The position numbers were made by a program, and so were the translations under genes. This document shows positions 10,523-20,376 of a DNA stretch of 64,000 bases, piece after piece. Every line of letters starts with the position of its first letter. Position 1 is the stretch's first letter. The DNA is from Nocardioides silvaticus (GTDB lineage Bacteria > Actinomycetota > Actinomycetes > Propionibacteriales > Nocardioidaceae): the NCBI RefSeq assembly GCF_003160695.1, contig NZ_QGDD01000002.1, forward strand, positions 434,001-498,000. Direction: 5' to 3'. The notes beneath the pieces are model-generated. The model searched no databases and was not told where the DNA came from. It saw only the letters and a program-made list of their open reading frames with translations.

Positions 10523-10614
10523 CCGACCCGCCACAGGTGGCGTGATCGTTGTTACCCGCACGTACCGCGGGACTGGTCGGGATGCGTCCCGGCGCCACTT
10601 GTAGGGTTGCTGGC

Positions 10615-11684
<1,070 letters not shown>

Positions 11685-11698
11685 GCGTCGGCCGAGGA

Positions 11699-12907
11699 AT
11701 GGGCAGCTACGCCGGGCTGGGCGAGGTAGGCGGCAAGCGGATCCTCGTCCGGTCCGACCTCAACGTGCCCCTCGACGGCACCACGATCACCGACGACGGC
11801 CGGATCCGGGCCAGCGTCCCGACCATCAAGGCACTGGCGGACGCCGGTGCCCGCGTGGTCGTGACCGCGCACCTGGGTCGTCCCAAGGGCGAGCTCGACC
11901 CGGCGTACTCGCTGGCGCCCGTCGCCGCGCGACTCGGCGAGCTGCTCGGCCAGGACGTCGCGTTCGCGACCGACACCGTGGGCGAGTCCGCCCGGCAGGT
12001 GGTGGCCGGGCTGGCCGACGGCCAGGTCGCCGTGCTCGAGAACGTGCGGTTCAACGCGGGGGAGACCAGCAAGGACGACGCCGAGCGCGGCGCGTTCGCC
12101 GACCAGCTCGCCGGGCTGGCCGACGCCTTCGTGTCCGACGGTTTCGGTGTCGTGCACCGCAAGCAGGCCTCGGTGTACGACGTCGCGCAGCGCCTGCCGC
12201 ACGCCATGGGCGGGCTGGTCGCCGCAGAGGTCGACGTGCTGCGGCGACTGACCGTCGACCCGGAGCGTCCCTATGTCGTGGTGCTCGGCGGGTCCAAGGT
12301 CTCCGACAAGCTCGGCGTGATCGACAACCTGCTCGGCAAGGCCGACAAGCTCCTCGTCGGCGGCGGCATGGTGTTCACGTTCCTGGCCGCACAGGGCCAC
12401 GAGGTCGGCAAGAGCCTCCTCGAGGAGGACCAGCTCGACACCTGTCGGGACTATCTCCGTCGTGCCCACGAGGCCGGGGTGGAGCTGCTGCTGCCGACGG
12501 ACATCGTCGTCGACACCGAGTTCCCCTCCGGCGACCGCACGCCGGCCCCTGGCGTCGTACCGGCCTCGGAGATCCCGTCCGACAGCCTCGGGCTCGACAT
12601 CGGCCCGGACGCAGCAGCGGACTACGCCAAGGCGCTCGCCGACGCGAGGACCGTCTTCTGGAACGGCCCGATGGGGGTGTTCGAGGTCGACGCGTTCGCC
12701 GCCGGCACCCGGGCGGTTGCGGAGGCGCTCACCAAGGTCGACGGCCTCACCGTCGTCGGCGGCGGTGACTCCGCGGCCGCGGTGCGCACGCTCGGCTTCG
12801 ACGAGGCCGCGTTCGGCCACATCTCCACCGGTGGCGGCGCTAGCCTCGAGTACCTCGAGGGCAAGGAGCTCCCCGGCATCACCGTTCTGCTCGACGAGGA
12901 AGAGTGA
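11699..12907 (+). CDS. pgk: Phosphoglycerate kinase
   Basis: The enzyme makes ATP from 1,3-bisphosphoglycerate. The 402-residue protein shows the family landmarks: [14 protein letters not shown], then [10 protein letters not shown], then [10 protein letters not shown], the hinge [19 protein letters not shown], the phosphate loop [17 protein letters not shown] and [10 protein letters not shown] near the end. ATG 11699 follows directly after CGAGGA, which is close for a ribosome binding site; translation is probably coupled to gap, whose stop lies 14 bases upstream. The stop is next to the tpiA start. Confidence 0.96.
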   Translation: MGSYAGLGEVGGKRILVRSDLNVPLDGTTITDDGRIRASVPTIKALADAGARVVVTAHLGRPKGELDPAYSLAPVAARLGELLGQDVAFATDTVGESARQVVAGLADGQVAVLENVRFNAGETSKDDAERGAFADQLAGLADAFVSDGFGVVHRKQASVYDVAQRLPHAMGGLVAAEVDVLRRLTVDPERPYVVVLGGSKVSDKLGVIDNLLGKADKLLVGGGMVFTFLAAQGHEVGKSLLEEDQLDTCRDYLRRAHEAGVELLLPTDIVVDTEFPSGDRTPAPGVVPASEIPSDSLGLDIGPDAAADYAKALADARTVFWNGPMGVFEVDAFAAGTRAVAEALTKVDGLTVVGGGDSAAAVRTLGFDEAAFGHISTGGGASLEYLEGKELPGITVLLDEEE

Positions 12908-12909
12908 CG

Positions 12910-13716
12910 ATGGCCAGCACCTCCCGCACGCCGATCATGGCGGGCAACTGGAAGATGAACCTCAACCACCAGGAAGCGGTGGTGCTGGTCCAGAAGCTCG
13001 CGTTCACGCTCGCCGACAAGCGGCACGACTTCGGCAAGGTCGAGGTCGTCGTGCTGCCGCCGTTCACCGACATCCGGTCCGTGCAGACGCTCGTCGACGG
13101 GGACCGGTTGGCGATCAAGTACGGCGCGCAGGACGTGTCCGTGCACGAGTCGGGCGCCTACACCGGGGAGATCTCCGCGGGCATGCTCGCGAAGCTCGGC
13201 TGCTCCTACGTCACCGTCGGCCACTCCGAGCGCCGGCAGTACCACGGCGAGAGCGACGAGCTGGTCGCCGCGAAGGCGAAGGCCGCGCTGGCGGCGGGCA
13301 TCACCCCGATCGTCTGCGTCGGCGAGGGCCTGGAGGTCCGCCAGGAGGGCACCCACGTGCCCTACAACACCGCGCAGGTCGTCGGCTCGCTCGCCGGGCT
13401 CACCGCGAAGCAGGTCGCCGGCCTGGTCATCGCCTACGAGCCGGTCTGGGCGATCGGGACGGGCGAGGTCGCCACGCCCGACGACGCCCAGGAGGTGTGC
13501 GGGGCGATCCGTGGTCAGATCAAGGAGTCGTACGGCGCCGACGTCGCCGACGCCGTACGCATCCAGTACGGCGGCTCCGTGAAGGCCGCCAACGTCGGCG
13601 GGATCATGGCCCAGCCGGACATCGACGGCTGTCTGGTCGGTGGTGCGAGCCTGCAGGCCGACGAGTTCGGCGGCATCAGCCGGTTCTACGACATGCCGCA
13701 GCTCGGCACCCACTGA
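12910..13716 (+). CDS. tpiA: Triose-phosphate isomerase
   Basis: This TIM-barrel enzyme interconverts dihydroxyacetone phosphate and glyceraldehyde 3-phosphate. The 268-residue protein has [10 protein letters not shown] with the substrate-binding Asn and Lys, the catalytic His in [10 protein letters not shown], the catalytic Glu in [11 protein letters not shown], and the phosphate-binding VGGASL near the C-terminus. Two starts are possible: GTG 12904, overlapping the pgk stop, or ATG 12910. The latter is preferred because GAGGA at 12896-12900 is then nine bases away. A 7-bp hairpin follows the gene and probably ends the gap-pgk-tpiA transcript. Confidence 0.96.
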   Translation: MASTSRTPIMAGNWKMNLNHQEAVVLVQKLAFTLADKRHDFGKVEVVVLPPFTDIRSVQTLVDGDRLAIKYGAQDVSVHESGAYTGEISAGMLAKLGCSYVTVGHSERRQYHGESDELVAAKAKAALAAGITPIVCVGEGLEVRQEGTHVPYNTAQVVGSLAGLTAKQVAGLVIAYEPVWAIGTGEVATPDDAQEVCGAIRGQIKESYGADVADAVRIQYGGSVKAANVGGIMAQPDIDGCLVGGASLQADEFGGISRFYDMPQLGTH

Positions 13717-13722
13717 GCGCAG

Positions 13723-13747
13723 GCCGCCGCAGCTCACTGTCGGCGGC
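13723..13747 (+). terminator. Candidate hairpin terminator after tpiA
   Basis: GCCGCCG at 13723-13729 and CGGCGGC at 13741-13747 form a perfect 7-bp stem around an 11-base loop, six bases after the tpiA stop. There is no U-tract, as is common for actinobacterial terminators, so the call rests on stem and position only. Confidence 0.4.
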
Positions 13748-13800
13748 AGCGCCCCTGCAGTTCTGCGCCCGCCGGTGTTCCCCTTTCAGGGGGCAGCCAG

Positions 13801-13827
13801 GGGTCTCCCGGTGCCCGGTGCGGGTAT
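13801..13827 (+). promoter_or_regulatory. Possible general-stress (SigB/SigF-type) promoter before the SDR gene
   Basis: GGGTAT at 13822-13827 matches the -10 element of actinobacterial SigB/SigF-like stress promoters. GGGTC at 13801-13805 fits the loose -35 pattern GNNTN at a 16-base spacing. The gene that follows resembles Bacillus general-stress dehydrogenases, which fits but does not prove the assignment. Confidence 0.35.
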
Positions 13828-13872
13828 AGCCCGGCCGGAAGCTCCCGGCGACACCTGCGAAGGACGATGGTC

Positions 13873-14757
13873 ATGGCCGACGAACATGCAGCCGGGGGCG
13901 CACTCGAGGACCCCGTCGAGGCGCACACCCAGCCGCACACCGAGGGCGAGCAGCTGCCGAAGCCAGGGGACCCAGGCTCGGTCACTCCGGCGATGCGCGA
14001 CGAGCCCGACCACGGGGAGACCACCTACCGGGGTCACGGGCGACTCGACGGTCGGGCCGCGGTCATCACCGGTGGCGACTCGGGAATCGGGCGCGCTGTG
14101 GCACTCGCCTTCGCCCGGGAGGGCGCCGATGTGGTCCTCGCCTACCTGGACGGGGAGGACGAGGACGGTCAGGAGACCGCACGTCTGGTGGAGGACGCCG
14201 GACGCAGAGCCGTCCTGGTCCCGACCGACCTCACCGGGGAGGACGCGTGCCGTCAGCTGGTCGACCGTGCGGTGGACGAGCTGGGGAGGATCGACATCCT
14301 GGTCAACAACGCTGCGTACCAGATGGTCCAGCCTGGGGGCATTGCCGACATCACCACCGAGCAGTTCGACCGCGTGATGAAGACGAACCTGTACGCCATG
14401 TTCTGGCTGTGCAAGCTGGCCCTGCCGCACATGCGCGCCGGCTCGTCGATCATCAACACGTCTTCGGTGCAGGCGGCGTCACCGTCACCCGAGCTGCTGG
14501 ACTACGCCACCACCAAGGCCGGCATCGTGAACTTCACCCGGGGACTCGCATCGATGGTCGCCGAGCAGGGGGTCCGGGTGAACTGCGTGGCGCCCGGCCC
14601 GATCTGGACGCCGCTCATCCCCGCGACCATGCCCGAGGAGAAGGTGGAGACCTTCGGCGAGCAGACCCCGCTCGGACGGGCTGGCCAGCCGGTCGAGGTC
14701 GCCACGGCCTTCGTCTACCTGGGTCGGCCGAGTCCAGCTACATCACCGGAGAGGTGA
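13873..14757 (+). CDS. SDR family oxidoreductase of the general-stress (YdaD/Gsp39-like) type, 3' end frameshifted
   Basis: This NAD(P)-dependent short-chain dehydrogenase has the long N-terminal extension of this subfamily (QLPKPGDPGSVTPAMRDEPDHGE...YRGHGRLDGR), the cofactor loop TGGDSGIGRAVALAF, LVNNAAYQM, the catalytic Ser region INTSSVQA and the active site Y-x-x-x-K in DYATTKAGI. After VATAFVYLG the frame runs into RPSPATSPER and stops at 14757, whereas the expected C-terminus lies one frame away (separate entry). One base is missing around 14721-14724 relative to an intact gene, either a true mutation or a sequencing error. ATG 13873 sits eight bases after GAAGGA; ATG 13867 is the alternative. 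Confidence 0.78.
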   Translation: MADEHAAGGALEDPVEAHTQPHTEGEQLPKPGDPGSVTPAMRDEPDHGETTYRGHGRLDGRAAVITGGDSGIGRAVALAFAREGADVVLAYLDGEDEDGQETARLVEDAGRRAVLVPTDLTGEDACRQLVDRAVDELGRIDILVNNAAYQMVQPGGIADITTEQFDRVMKTNLYAMFWLCKLALPHMRAGSSIINTSSVQAASPSPELLDYATTKAGIVNFTRGLASMVAEQGVRVNCVAPGPIWTPLIPATMPEEKVETFGEQTPLGRAGQPVEVATAFVYLGRPSPATSPER

Positions 14758-14792
14758 TCGCGGTCACCGGCGGGCAGCCGGTGTCGATCTGA
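14724..14792 (+). pseudogene. Out-of-frame C-terminal remnant of the SDR gene
   Basis: Read in the other frame from 14724, the sequence gives SAESSYITGEVIAVTGGQPV and then a stop at 14792. This is the standard SDR C-terminal strand and loop that the upstream frame lacks. The join falls in the run CTGGGTCGGCC, where a single lost base would explain the shift. Confidence 0.7.
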
Positions 14793-14968
14793 GGCGAGTC
14801 GGACACGGCCAGTCCGAGCCGATGACACCGCGGGCAACTTCAAGGGTCGGTCCGGCCGAGGCGTGAGGGCGTCCGCCGGTCCTACGACATGCCCGCCTCG
14901 GCGGGATCTCCTGTCCACACGGTCGTCCCGGTTCGGTACGCGGTCGAGGCTGACGTAGGATCCCTGTC

Positions 14969-15208
14969 GTGCTTGAAACGTTATTCACCGTCCTGCTCGT
15001 GCTCACGAGCCTGATCATGATCCTGCTCGTGCTGCTGCACAAAGGTCGGGGTGGCGGACTCTCGGACATGTTCGGCGGTGGCGTCTCGAGCTCGCTCGGC
15101 GGCTCGTCCGTCGCGGAGCGCAACCTCGACCGATTCACGGTCGGCATCGGCGTGATCTGGTTCGCCTGTGTCGTCGCCCTCGGGCTCCTGTTGGCCTACC
15201 AGAACTGA
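14969..15208 (+). CDS. secG: Preprotein translocase subunit SecG
   Basis: SecG is the small accessory subunit of the SecYEG protein-export channel in the inner membrane. The 79-residue product has two membrane segments (about 5-24 and 53-74) around the conserved cytoplasmic loop HKGRGGGLSDMFGGG. It starts with GTG at 14969. TAGGAT at 14956-14961 ends seven bases upstream and no ribosome binding site is visible, so the mRNA is probably leaderless. Its position after tpiA is conserved in actinobacteria, here with an SDR gene inserted. rbpA follows after 62 bases. Confidence 0.93.
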   Translation: MLETLFTVLLVLTSLIMILLVLLHKGRGGGLSDMFGGGVSSSLGGSSVAERNLDRFTVGIGVIWFACVVALGLLLAYQN

Positions 15209-15270
15209 TCGACCCCCGGGAAACCCTGAAGGCGCCCGGCGGCGCCGGATCGAGCTGAGGAGAGAGTCCG

Positions 15271-15630
15271 TTGGCAGGTGGTGGCAACGCGATCCGCGGT
15301 AGTCGTGTCGGGGCCGGCCCCATGGGCGAGGCCGAGCGTGGCGAGGCAGCGCCCCGCCAGGCGGTGACCTATTACTGCGCACACGGGCACCGCTCCGTGA
15401 TCGCCTTCTCGGTCGAGGCCGTCGTGCCCGACTCCTGGGACTGCCCGAAGTGCGGCCTCCCCGCAGGCCTCGACTCCGAGAACGCCCCTCCGGCGCCGAA
15501 GATCGAGCCCTACAAGACCCACCTCGCCTACGTGAAGGAGCGCCGCTCCGACAAGGAGGCCGAGGTCATCCTCGACGAGGCCGTCCAGCTCCTCCGCTCC
15601 CGCCGCAAGTCCGGCGAGATCATCTTCTGA
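15271..15630 (+). CDS. rbpA: RNA polymerase-binding protein RbpA
   Basis: RbpA is an actinobacterial RNA polymerase subunit that binds the beta' subunit and the principal sigma factor and helps open promoters. The 119-residue product has the N-terminal AIRGSRVGAGPMGEAERGEAAPR, the zinc-stabilised core (YYCAHGH...WDCPKCGLPAG) and the sigma-interacting C-terminal region (PYKTHLAYVKERRSDKEAEVILDEAV). The start is TTG 15271 behind a strong GAGGAGAG site. The stop codon directly abuts the first unit of a repeat array, an unusual position. Confidence 0.95.
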   Translation: MAGGGNAIRGSRVGAGPMGEAERGEAAPRQAVTYYCAHGHRSVIAFSVEAVVPDSWDCPKCGLPAGLDSENAPPAPKIEPYKTHLAYVKERRSDKEAEVILDEAVQLLRSRRKSGEIIF

Positions 15631-15716
15631 CGCCGACCCGGCTCAAACTCGCACCACTGGGGCGCCGACCCGGCGCAAACTCGCGCGAGCAAGGTGCCGA
15701 CCCGGCGCAAACTCAC
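15631..15716 (+). repeat. Left repeat array: three units with 32-bp period
   Basis: Three near-identical 22-base motifs start at 15631, 15663 and 15695, exactly 32 bases apart, with unrelated 10-base spacers between them. Each holds a GC palindrome (in unit 2, GCGCCG-ACC-CGGCGC at 15662-15676) followed by CAAACTCRC. The first unit begins directly after the rbpA stop codon, and the third overlaps the last codons of the convergent nuclease gene. The same motif occurs inverted at 16757-16874. Confidence 0.9.
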
Positions 15717-16681
15717 GCGCCGGTACGACGGATCCTGCGTCCTGCCTCGGCGATCTCGCGCCGCAGCACCCGGTCCGCGTTCTGGTGCGGGCCGAACAGG
15801 TTCTCCTTGGTGAACGGCGTGATGTGCCAGCCTTCCTGCTCCGTCACCAGTGCGCGGCGGAGGCGGTCGTGCTCCAGCTGACCAGGGCTGGAGTGCCACT
15901 CGGCACCGTCGTACTCAGCGGCATAGCGGAGCTGCTCGTTCGCCAGGTCCAGCCGGGCGAGGAACTCCCCGGCTGACCAGACCTCGAACTGCGGGATGGG
16001 CGCGGGCAGGTACGTCTCGATCCACCGCAGGCGCAGCACCGATTCCGGTGGTGACTCGGCGCGGCCGTCCGTGTGCGGAGCGACGACCCGGAGGACCGTC
16101 ACCCAGCGCATCCCGCGGAATCGCTCGATGCCGGCGATCAGCTCCTCCTTGGAGAACACGCCCAGGCGAAGCATCTGGTCCATTCCAGCGATCGAGCGAT
16201 CGGTCCAGCGAGTCCGCCCCAGGTCCCAGGTCGTCCTGATCGGTGTGGTGACGAGCAGACCGTCGACCTCGGTGATGTCGGAGGGCTCGAGTTTGCGTTC
16301 GCCGCCGACCGTCAGCTCGTTGCGCAACCGGCGGCCCGGTGGCAGGAAGACGCAGATCGGCATCACGTTCACGTGCTCGTTCGGCGCGAGGGCCATCTCG
16401 GCGCCGTGAAGCCATCCGGCGTGACGGTCGCAGACAACGGCATCCTCCGGCACCACCAGGCGCAGGCACTGGACACGCAGGCTCGTCGAATCGCCGAGCT
16501 GGGCTGCGACGTACACGCCCTTGACCGGGTGGCGCAGGAAGCCTTCGTCGACCAGCCACTTGAGGTCGCGGTACGAGAGCCCGGCCTCGTAGCGCGCCTC
16601 TGCGGTGGTGAACGGTCGGTCGAGGGGCAGGGGGAAGGCGGGCCCGAGGAACGGCTGCCCGAGCAGCGGGGTGAAGTCCAT
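15713..16681 (-). CDS. AbiEi-like winged-helix plus DUF559-type PD-(D/E)XK nuclease domain protein
   Basis: The 322-residue product has an N-terminal winged-helix-like region resembling the AbiEi antitoxin domain (PFTTAEARYEAGLSYRDLKW, residues about 23-42, then GVYVAA). Its C-terminal domain is of the Vsr-like DUF559 class: PPESVLRLRW with E213, ARLDLANEQ with D245 and AAEYDGAEWH with E256, in the order expected of PD-(D/E)XK active sites. Such genes are common in actinobacteria as stand-alone, uncharacterised proteins; no AbiEii-like toxin is adjacent. The start is ATG 16681 with a weak ribosome binding site. Inverted arrays of a 32-bp unit flank it on both sides. A role in defence, repair or mobility is possible. 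Confidence 0.72.
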   Translation of the reverse strand: MDFTPLLGQPFLGPAFPLPLDRPFTTAEARYEAGLSYRDLKWLVDEGFLRHPVKGVYVAAQLGDSTSLRVQCLRLVVPEDAVVCDRHAGWLHGAEMALAPNEHVNVMPICVFLPPGRRLRNELTVGGERKLEPSDITEVDGLLVTTPIRTTWDLGRTRWTDRSIAGMDQMLRLGVFSKEELIAGIERFRGMRWVTVLRVVAPHTDGRAESPPESVLRLRWIETYLPAPIPQFEVWSAGEFLARLDLANEQLRYAAEYDGAEWHSSPGQLEHDRLRRALVTEQEGWHITPFTKENLFGPHQNADRVLRREIAEAGRRIRRTGA

Positions 16682-16756
16682 GCCGCAAGGGTCCGGCCTC
16701 TCGGCGTCCTAGAACACCGCACTTCGTCGAGCCTGTGGAAAACTGCCGGGCGGACT

Positions 16757-16874
16757 GCGAGTTTGCGACGGGTCGGCGCCCTATGAGTGCGAGTTTGCGA
16801 CGGGTCGGCGCCCTACGGGCGCGAGTTTGCGACGGGTCGGCGGTTGATGAGTGCGAGTTTGCGACGGGTCGTCA
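16757..16874 (-). repeat. Right repeat array: four units with 32-bp period, inverted relative to the left array
   Basis: Units of 22 bases start at 16757, 16789, 16821 and 16853, each exactly 32 bases after the last, separated by 10-base spacers (CCCTATGAGT, CCCTACGGGC, GTTGATGAGT). The plus-strand motif is GCGAGTTTGCGACGGGTCGG followed by CG; the first three units are identical. The fourth diverges at its last bases, where TCA is also the stop codon of pgl on the minus strand. Read on the minus strand it is the same motif as the left array, with the palindrome changed from CCGACCCGG to CGACCCGTCG. Confidence 0.92.
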
Positions 16875-17606
16875 GAGGCGGGAGGCGGCGTCGTGGTCGA
16901 GGAACCACGTCGTCTCGGTGAGGCCGCGGACGCCGCGGGCGGGGGTCTCGGCGACCGAGCCGTCGTCGGCGAGGGCGCGGGCGACCGCTTCGGCCTTGCC
17001 CTCGCCGGAGGCGAGGAACCAGACGGTGTGGGCGCGGTCGAGGGCCTCGAAGGTGAGGGTGACGCGCTCGGGCGGGGGCTTGGGGGAGTCGTGGACGGCG
17101 GCGGCGAGGGCATCGGTGACGTCGAGGCCGGGGTGGCCGGGGAAGAGCGAGGCGACGTGGCCGTCGGGGCCGATGCCGAGCATGAGGACGTCGAAGGCGC
17201 CGCCGCCCTCGGCCCGCACCTCCTCGGAGTACGACGCAGCGGCGGCCTCGGCGTCGGCCACCTGGTCGGCGGCGGGGACCTCGTGCACGCGGGTGGCCCC
17301 GACCTCGTCGAGGAACGCCGCACGGGCCTGGCCGGCGTTGCGGTCGGGGGAGTCGGAGGGGACGAAGCGCTCGTCGCCGAACCAGAAGTGCACGGCACCC
17401 CAGTCGACGCCGGAGGCGGGCGCCATCCGAGCCACCTCCTTGTGGACGACCTCGGCGATGGTGCCGCCGGTGAGACCGATGTGCGGTACGTGGCCGGCGG
17501 CCTGGGCGTCGGCGATCCGGTTCAGCAGCTCGCCCGCGACGGCGGTCGCCAGCGCGTCGGCGTCGGGCTTCACCTCGACGAGCGGGGCGGGTCGTTCGTC
17601 GGTCAC
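16872..17606 (-). CDS. pgl: 6-phosphogluconolactonase
   Basis: Pgl (DevB) hydrolyses 6-phosphogluconolactone in the oxidative pentose phosphate pathway. The 244-residue protein has the family marks GLTGGTI near residue 45, [34 protein letters not shown] and [15 protein letters not shown] 17606 overlaps the pgi stop (GTGA), so the pair is translationally coupled. Its stop codon forms the edge of the right 32-bp repeat array. The enzyme that makes its substrate (Zwf/OpcA) is not encoded in the cluster, unlike in many relatives. Confidence 0.93.
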   Translation of the reverse strand: MTDERPAPLVEVKPDADALATAVAGELLNRIADAQAAGHVPHIGLTGGTIAEVVHKEVARMAPASGVDWGAVHFWFGDERFVPSDSPDRNAGQARAAFLDEVGATRVHEVPAADQVADAEAAAASYSEEVRAEGGGAFDVLMLGIGPDGHVASLFPGHPGLDVTDALAAAVHDSPKPPPERVTLTFEALDRAHTVWFLASGEGKAEAVARALADDGSVAETPARGVRGLTETTWFLDHDAASRL

Positions 17607-19234
17607 CGGCGGTGCCTCCGGTAGTAGTCGATGAGGGCGCGGGTGGACGCGTCCTGCTGCTCCAGCGCCGCGTCGTCGCCCGCGACCGCGGGAGTGACCT
17701 GCTGTGCGAGCTGTTTGCCGAGCTCGACGCCCCACTGGTCGAAGCTGTCGATCCCCCAGACGACGCCCTGGGTGAACGTGATGTGCTCGTAGAGCGCGAT
17801 CAGCTGACCGAGCACGGACGGCGAGAGCTCCGGCGCCATGATCGAGGTGGTCGGGCGGTTGCCGGTGAAGACCCGCGCCGGCACGATCGCCTCCTTCGTG
17901 CCCTCGGCGCGCACCTCGTCGGCGGTCTTGCCGAACGCGAGCGCCTTGGTCTGCGCGAAGAAGTTCGCGAGGAACAGCTCGTGCACGTCGACCTCGCCGT
18001 CCTTCAGCGGGTGCGCGGGGTTGGCGACCGCGATGAAGTCCGCCGGGATCAGCCGGGTGCCCTGGTGGATCAGCTGGTAGAACGCGTGCTGCCCGTTGGT
18101 GCCGGGCTCGCCCCAGAACACCTCACCGGTGTCGGTGGTGACGGGGGAGCCGTCCCACCGCACGCCCTTGCCGTTGCTCTCCATCGTCAGCTGCTGGAGG
18201 TACGCCGCGAACCGGTGCAGCGACTGCGCATAGGGAAGTACGGCGTGGGTCTGCGCGCCGAGGAAGTTGACGTACCAGACGTTGAGCAGACCCATCAGCG
18301 CCGGCACGTTGCTCTCCAGCGGGGTCGTGCGGAAGTGCTCGTCGACGGCGTGGAAGCCCGCGAGGAACTCGGCGAACCGCTCGGGACCGATCGCGAGCAC
18401 CAGCGACAGGCCGATCGCCGAGTCGACCGAGTAGCGGCCGCCGACCCAGTCCCAGAAGCCGAACGCGTTGGCCGGGTCGATGCCGAACGCCTCGACCTTG
18501 TCGAGCGCGGTGGACACGGCGACGAAGTGCTTCGCCACCGCGCCCTCGGCCGAGCCCAGGCCGTCGAGCAACCACGACCGGCACAGTCGGGCGTTGGTGA
18601 GGGTCTCGAGGGTGCCGAACGTCTTGCTCGACACGATGAACAGCGTCGTCGCCGGGTCGAGCCCCGCAAGCGTCTCGGCCGCGTCGGTCGGGTCGATGTT
18701 GCTGATGAAGCGGCACTCGATGTCATCGTGCCGGTAGGGCTTGAGCGCCTCGTAGGCCATCACCGGACCGAGGTCGGAACCGCCGATGCCGATGTTGACG
18801 ACCGTGCGGATCCGCTCGCCGGTGACGCCGGTCCACGCCCCCGACCGCACCTGTTCGGCGAACGCGTAGACCCGCGCGAGCACGGCGTGCACATCGGCGA
18901 CGACGTCCTGGCCGTCGACCTCGAGCCGGGCGTCCGCAGGCTTGCGCAGTGCGGTGTGCAGCACCGCGCGGTCCTCGGTGACGTTGATGTGCTCGCCGGC
19001 GAACATCGCGTCGCGCCGCTGCTCGAGGTCGACCTCACGGGCGAGGTTGAGCAGCGTCGCGACGACGTCGTCGTCGACGAGGTTCTTCGAGAGGTCGACG
19101 TGGAGGTCGGCCGCGGCGAACGTGAACCGGTCGACCCGACCGGGGTCGTCCGCGAACACCTGGCGCAGGTCGGGCGTGCCCCTGGCGGCCAGCTCGGTCA
19201 AGCGCGCCCACGCCGGCGTCGTCGTCGGGTCCAC
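17603..19234 (-). CDS. pgi: Glucose-6-phosphate isomerase
   Basis: The enzyme interconverts glucose 6-phosphate and fructose 6-phosphate. The 543-residue protein has [18 protein letters not shown], the substrate loop [27 protein letters not shown], the signature [18 protein letters not shown], the catalytic region GKGV and [19 protein letters not shown], and a Lys-bearing [14 protein letters not shown]. The frame stays open to 19279, but similarity and spacing favour GTG 19234, two bases after the tal stop. It lies between tal and pgl in a tkt-tal-pgi-pgl operon and links glycolysis with the pentose phosphate genes. Confidence 0.95.
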   Translation of the reverse strand: MDPTTTPAWARLTELAARGTPDLRQVFADDPGRVDRFTFAAADLHVDLSKNLVDDDVVATLLNLAREVDLEQRRDAMFAGEHINVTEDRAVLHTALRKPADARLEVDGQDVVADVHAVLARVYAFAEQVRSGAWTGVTGERIRTVVNIGIGGSDLGPVMAYEALKPYRHDDIECRFISNIDPTDAAETLAGLDPATTLFIVSSKTFGTLETLTNARLCRSWLLDGLGSAEGAVAKHFVAVSTALDKVEAFGIDPANAFGFWDWVGGRYSVDSAIGLSLVLAIGPERFAEFLAGFHAVDEHFRTTPLESNVPALMGLLNVWYVNFLGAQTHAVLPYAQSLHRFAAYLQQLTMESNGKGVRWDGSPVTTDTGEVFWGEPGTNGQHAFYQLIHQGTRLIPADFIAVANPAHPLKDGEVDVHELFLANFFAQTKALAFGKTADEVRAEGTKEAIVPARVFTGNRPTTSIMAPELSPSVLGQLIALYEHITFTQGVVWGIDSFDQWGVELGKQLAQQVTPAVAGDDAALEQQDASTRALIDYYRRHRR

Positions 19235-19236
19235 GT

Positions 19237-20331
19237 TCAGCCCATCTGGCCCTTCACGGTCTCGACGAGCTCTTCCCACGACTTCTTGAACTTGTCGACG
19301 CCCTCGGACTCCAGCGCGAGGAAGACGTCCTCGAGGTCGATGCCGACCTCGGCCAGCTGGTCGAATAGCTGCTGCGCCTCCTCGGCCTTGCCGGTCACCT
19401 GGTCGCCGTTGACCTCACCGTGGTCGGCGAAGGCCTCCAGCGTCTTCTCCGGCATGGTGTTGACGGTGTCGGGGACGACCAGGTCGGTGACGTAGAGGGT
19501 GTCGGGGTAGTCCGGGTTCTTCACGCCGGTCGACGCCCAGAGGGGGCGTTGCGCGTTGCCGCCCGCCGCGGCGAGCGCCTGCCACCGGTCCGAGGCGATG
19601 ACCTCCTCGTACGCCGCGTAGGCCAGCCGGGCGTTGGCGACGGCCGCCTTGCCCCGCAGCGCCAGCGCCTCGTCGCTGCCGATCGCCTCGAGCCGCTTGT
19701 CGATCTCGGTGTCGACCCGGGAGACGAAGAACGACGCCACGGAGTAGATCGAGCCGAGGTCGTGGCCGGCCTCCTTTGCCTGCTCGAGCCCGGTTACGTA
19801 GGCGTCCATCACCTCGCGGTAGCGCTCAGTGCTGAAGATCAACGTCACGTTCACCGAGATCCCCTCGGAGATCGCGGTCGTGATCGCCGGCAGGCCCTCC
19901 TTGGTGGCCGGGATCTTGATGTAGGCGTTGGGCCGGTCGACGGCCTTCCACAGCTTGCGCGCCGAGTCGATGGTCGCGTCGGTGTCGTTGGCCAGGTCCG
20001 GCTCGACCTCGATGGACACCTTGCCGTCGGCGGGTGCCCCGTCGGCGACCGGCCTCATCACGTCGCAGCCGTTGCGGACGTCCTCGGTCGTGAGCTCGAA
20101 GATCACCTTGGTGACGTCGGCGCCCTCGGAGACCAGCCGTCGCACCTGCTCGTCGTACCGCTCCCCGTCGGCGATCGCCGAGGCGAAGATCGTCGGGTTG
20201 GTGGTCACGCCGACGACGTGCTTGTTCTTGACGAGCTCGGCGAGGTTGCCGGTCTCGATGCGCTCGCGCGACAGGTCGTCGAGCCAGATGCTCACACCGG
20301 CGTCCGCCAGTGCCTTCAGACGATCACTCAC
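19237..20331 (-). CDS. tal: Transaldolase
   Basis: Transaldolase moves a dihydroxyacetone unit between sugar phosphates in the non-oxidative pentose phosphate pathway. The 364-residue protein belongs to the actinobacterial-type Tal: [32 protein letters not shown], the Schiff-base Lys in [46 protein letters not shown] and [18 protein letters not shown]. It starts with GTG behind AAGGAGAACCCT and is 45 bases after tkt. Confidence 0.96.
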   Translation of the reverse strand: MSDRLKALADAGVSIWLDDLSRERIETGNLAELVKNKHVVGVTTNPTIFASAIADGERYDEQVRRLVSEGADVTKVIFELTTEDVRNGCDVMRPVADGAPADGKVSIEVEPDLANDTDATIDSARKLWKAVDRPNAYIKIPATKEGLPAITTAISEGISVNVTLIFSTERYREVMDAYVTGLEQAKEAGHDLGSIYSVASFFVSRVDTEIDKRLEAIGSDEALALRGKAAVANARLAYAAYEEVIASDRWQALAAAGGNAQRPLWASTGVKNPDYPDTLYVTDLVVPDTVNTMPEKTLEAFADHGEVNGDQVTGKAEEAQQLFDQLAEVGIDLEDVFLALESEGVDKFKKSWEELVETVKGQMG

Positions 20332-20376
20332 AGGGTTCTCCTTCGTGCGTCGTGGGCGTGCGGCCGCCGTGGTGGG

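Larger units (their letters stand above)
15631..16874. mobile_element. Candidate repeat-bounded element carrying a PD-(D/E)XK nuclease gene
   Basis: A 1.24-kb segment lies exactly between the stop codons of rbpA and pgl. It consists of an array of three 32-bp units, one nuclease-like gene, and an array of four units in inverted orientation. Inverted terminal arrays with a nuclease between them look like a mobile or homing-type intergenic element, but no transposase, integrase or target-site duplication is visible. The mobile-element call is inference. Confidence 0.4.

Noticed and set aside
16289-16298. CGAGTTTGCG inside the nuclease gene as an eighth repeat unit
   Set aside because: Only 10 bases match, the palindrome is missing and the position is out of the 32-bp register; it codes normally for part of the protein.
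15631-16874. The repeat arrays as a CRISPR locus
   Set aside because: Repeats are 22 bases with spacers of only 10 bases, spacers partly resemble each other, the arrays face each other and no cas gene is present.
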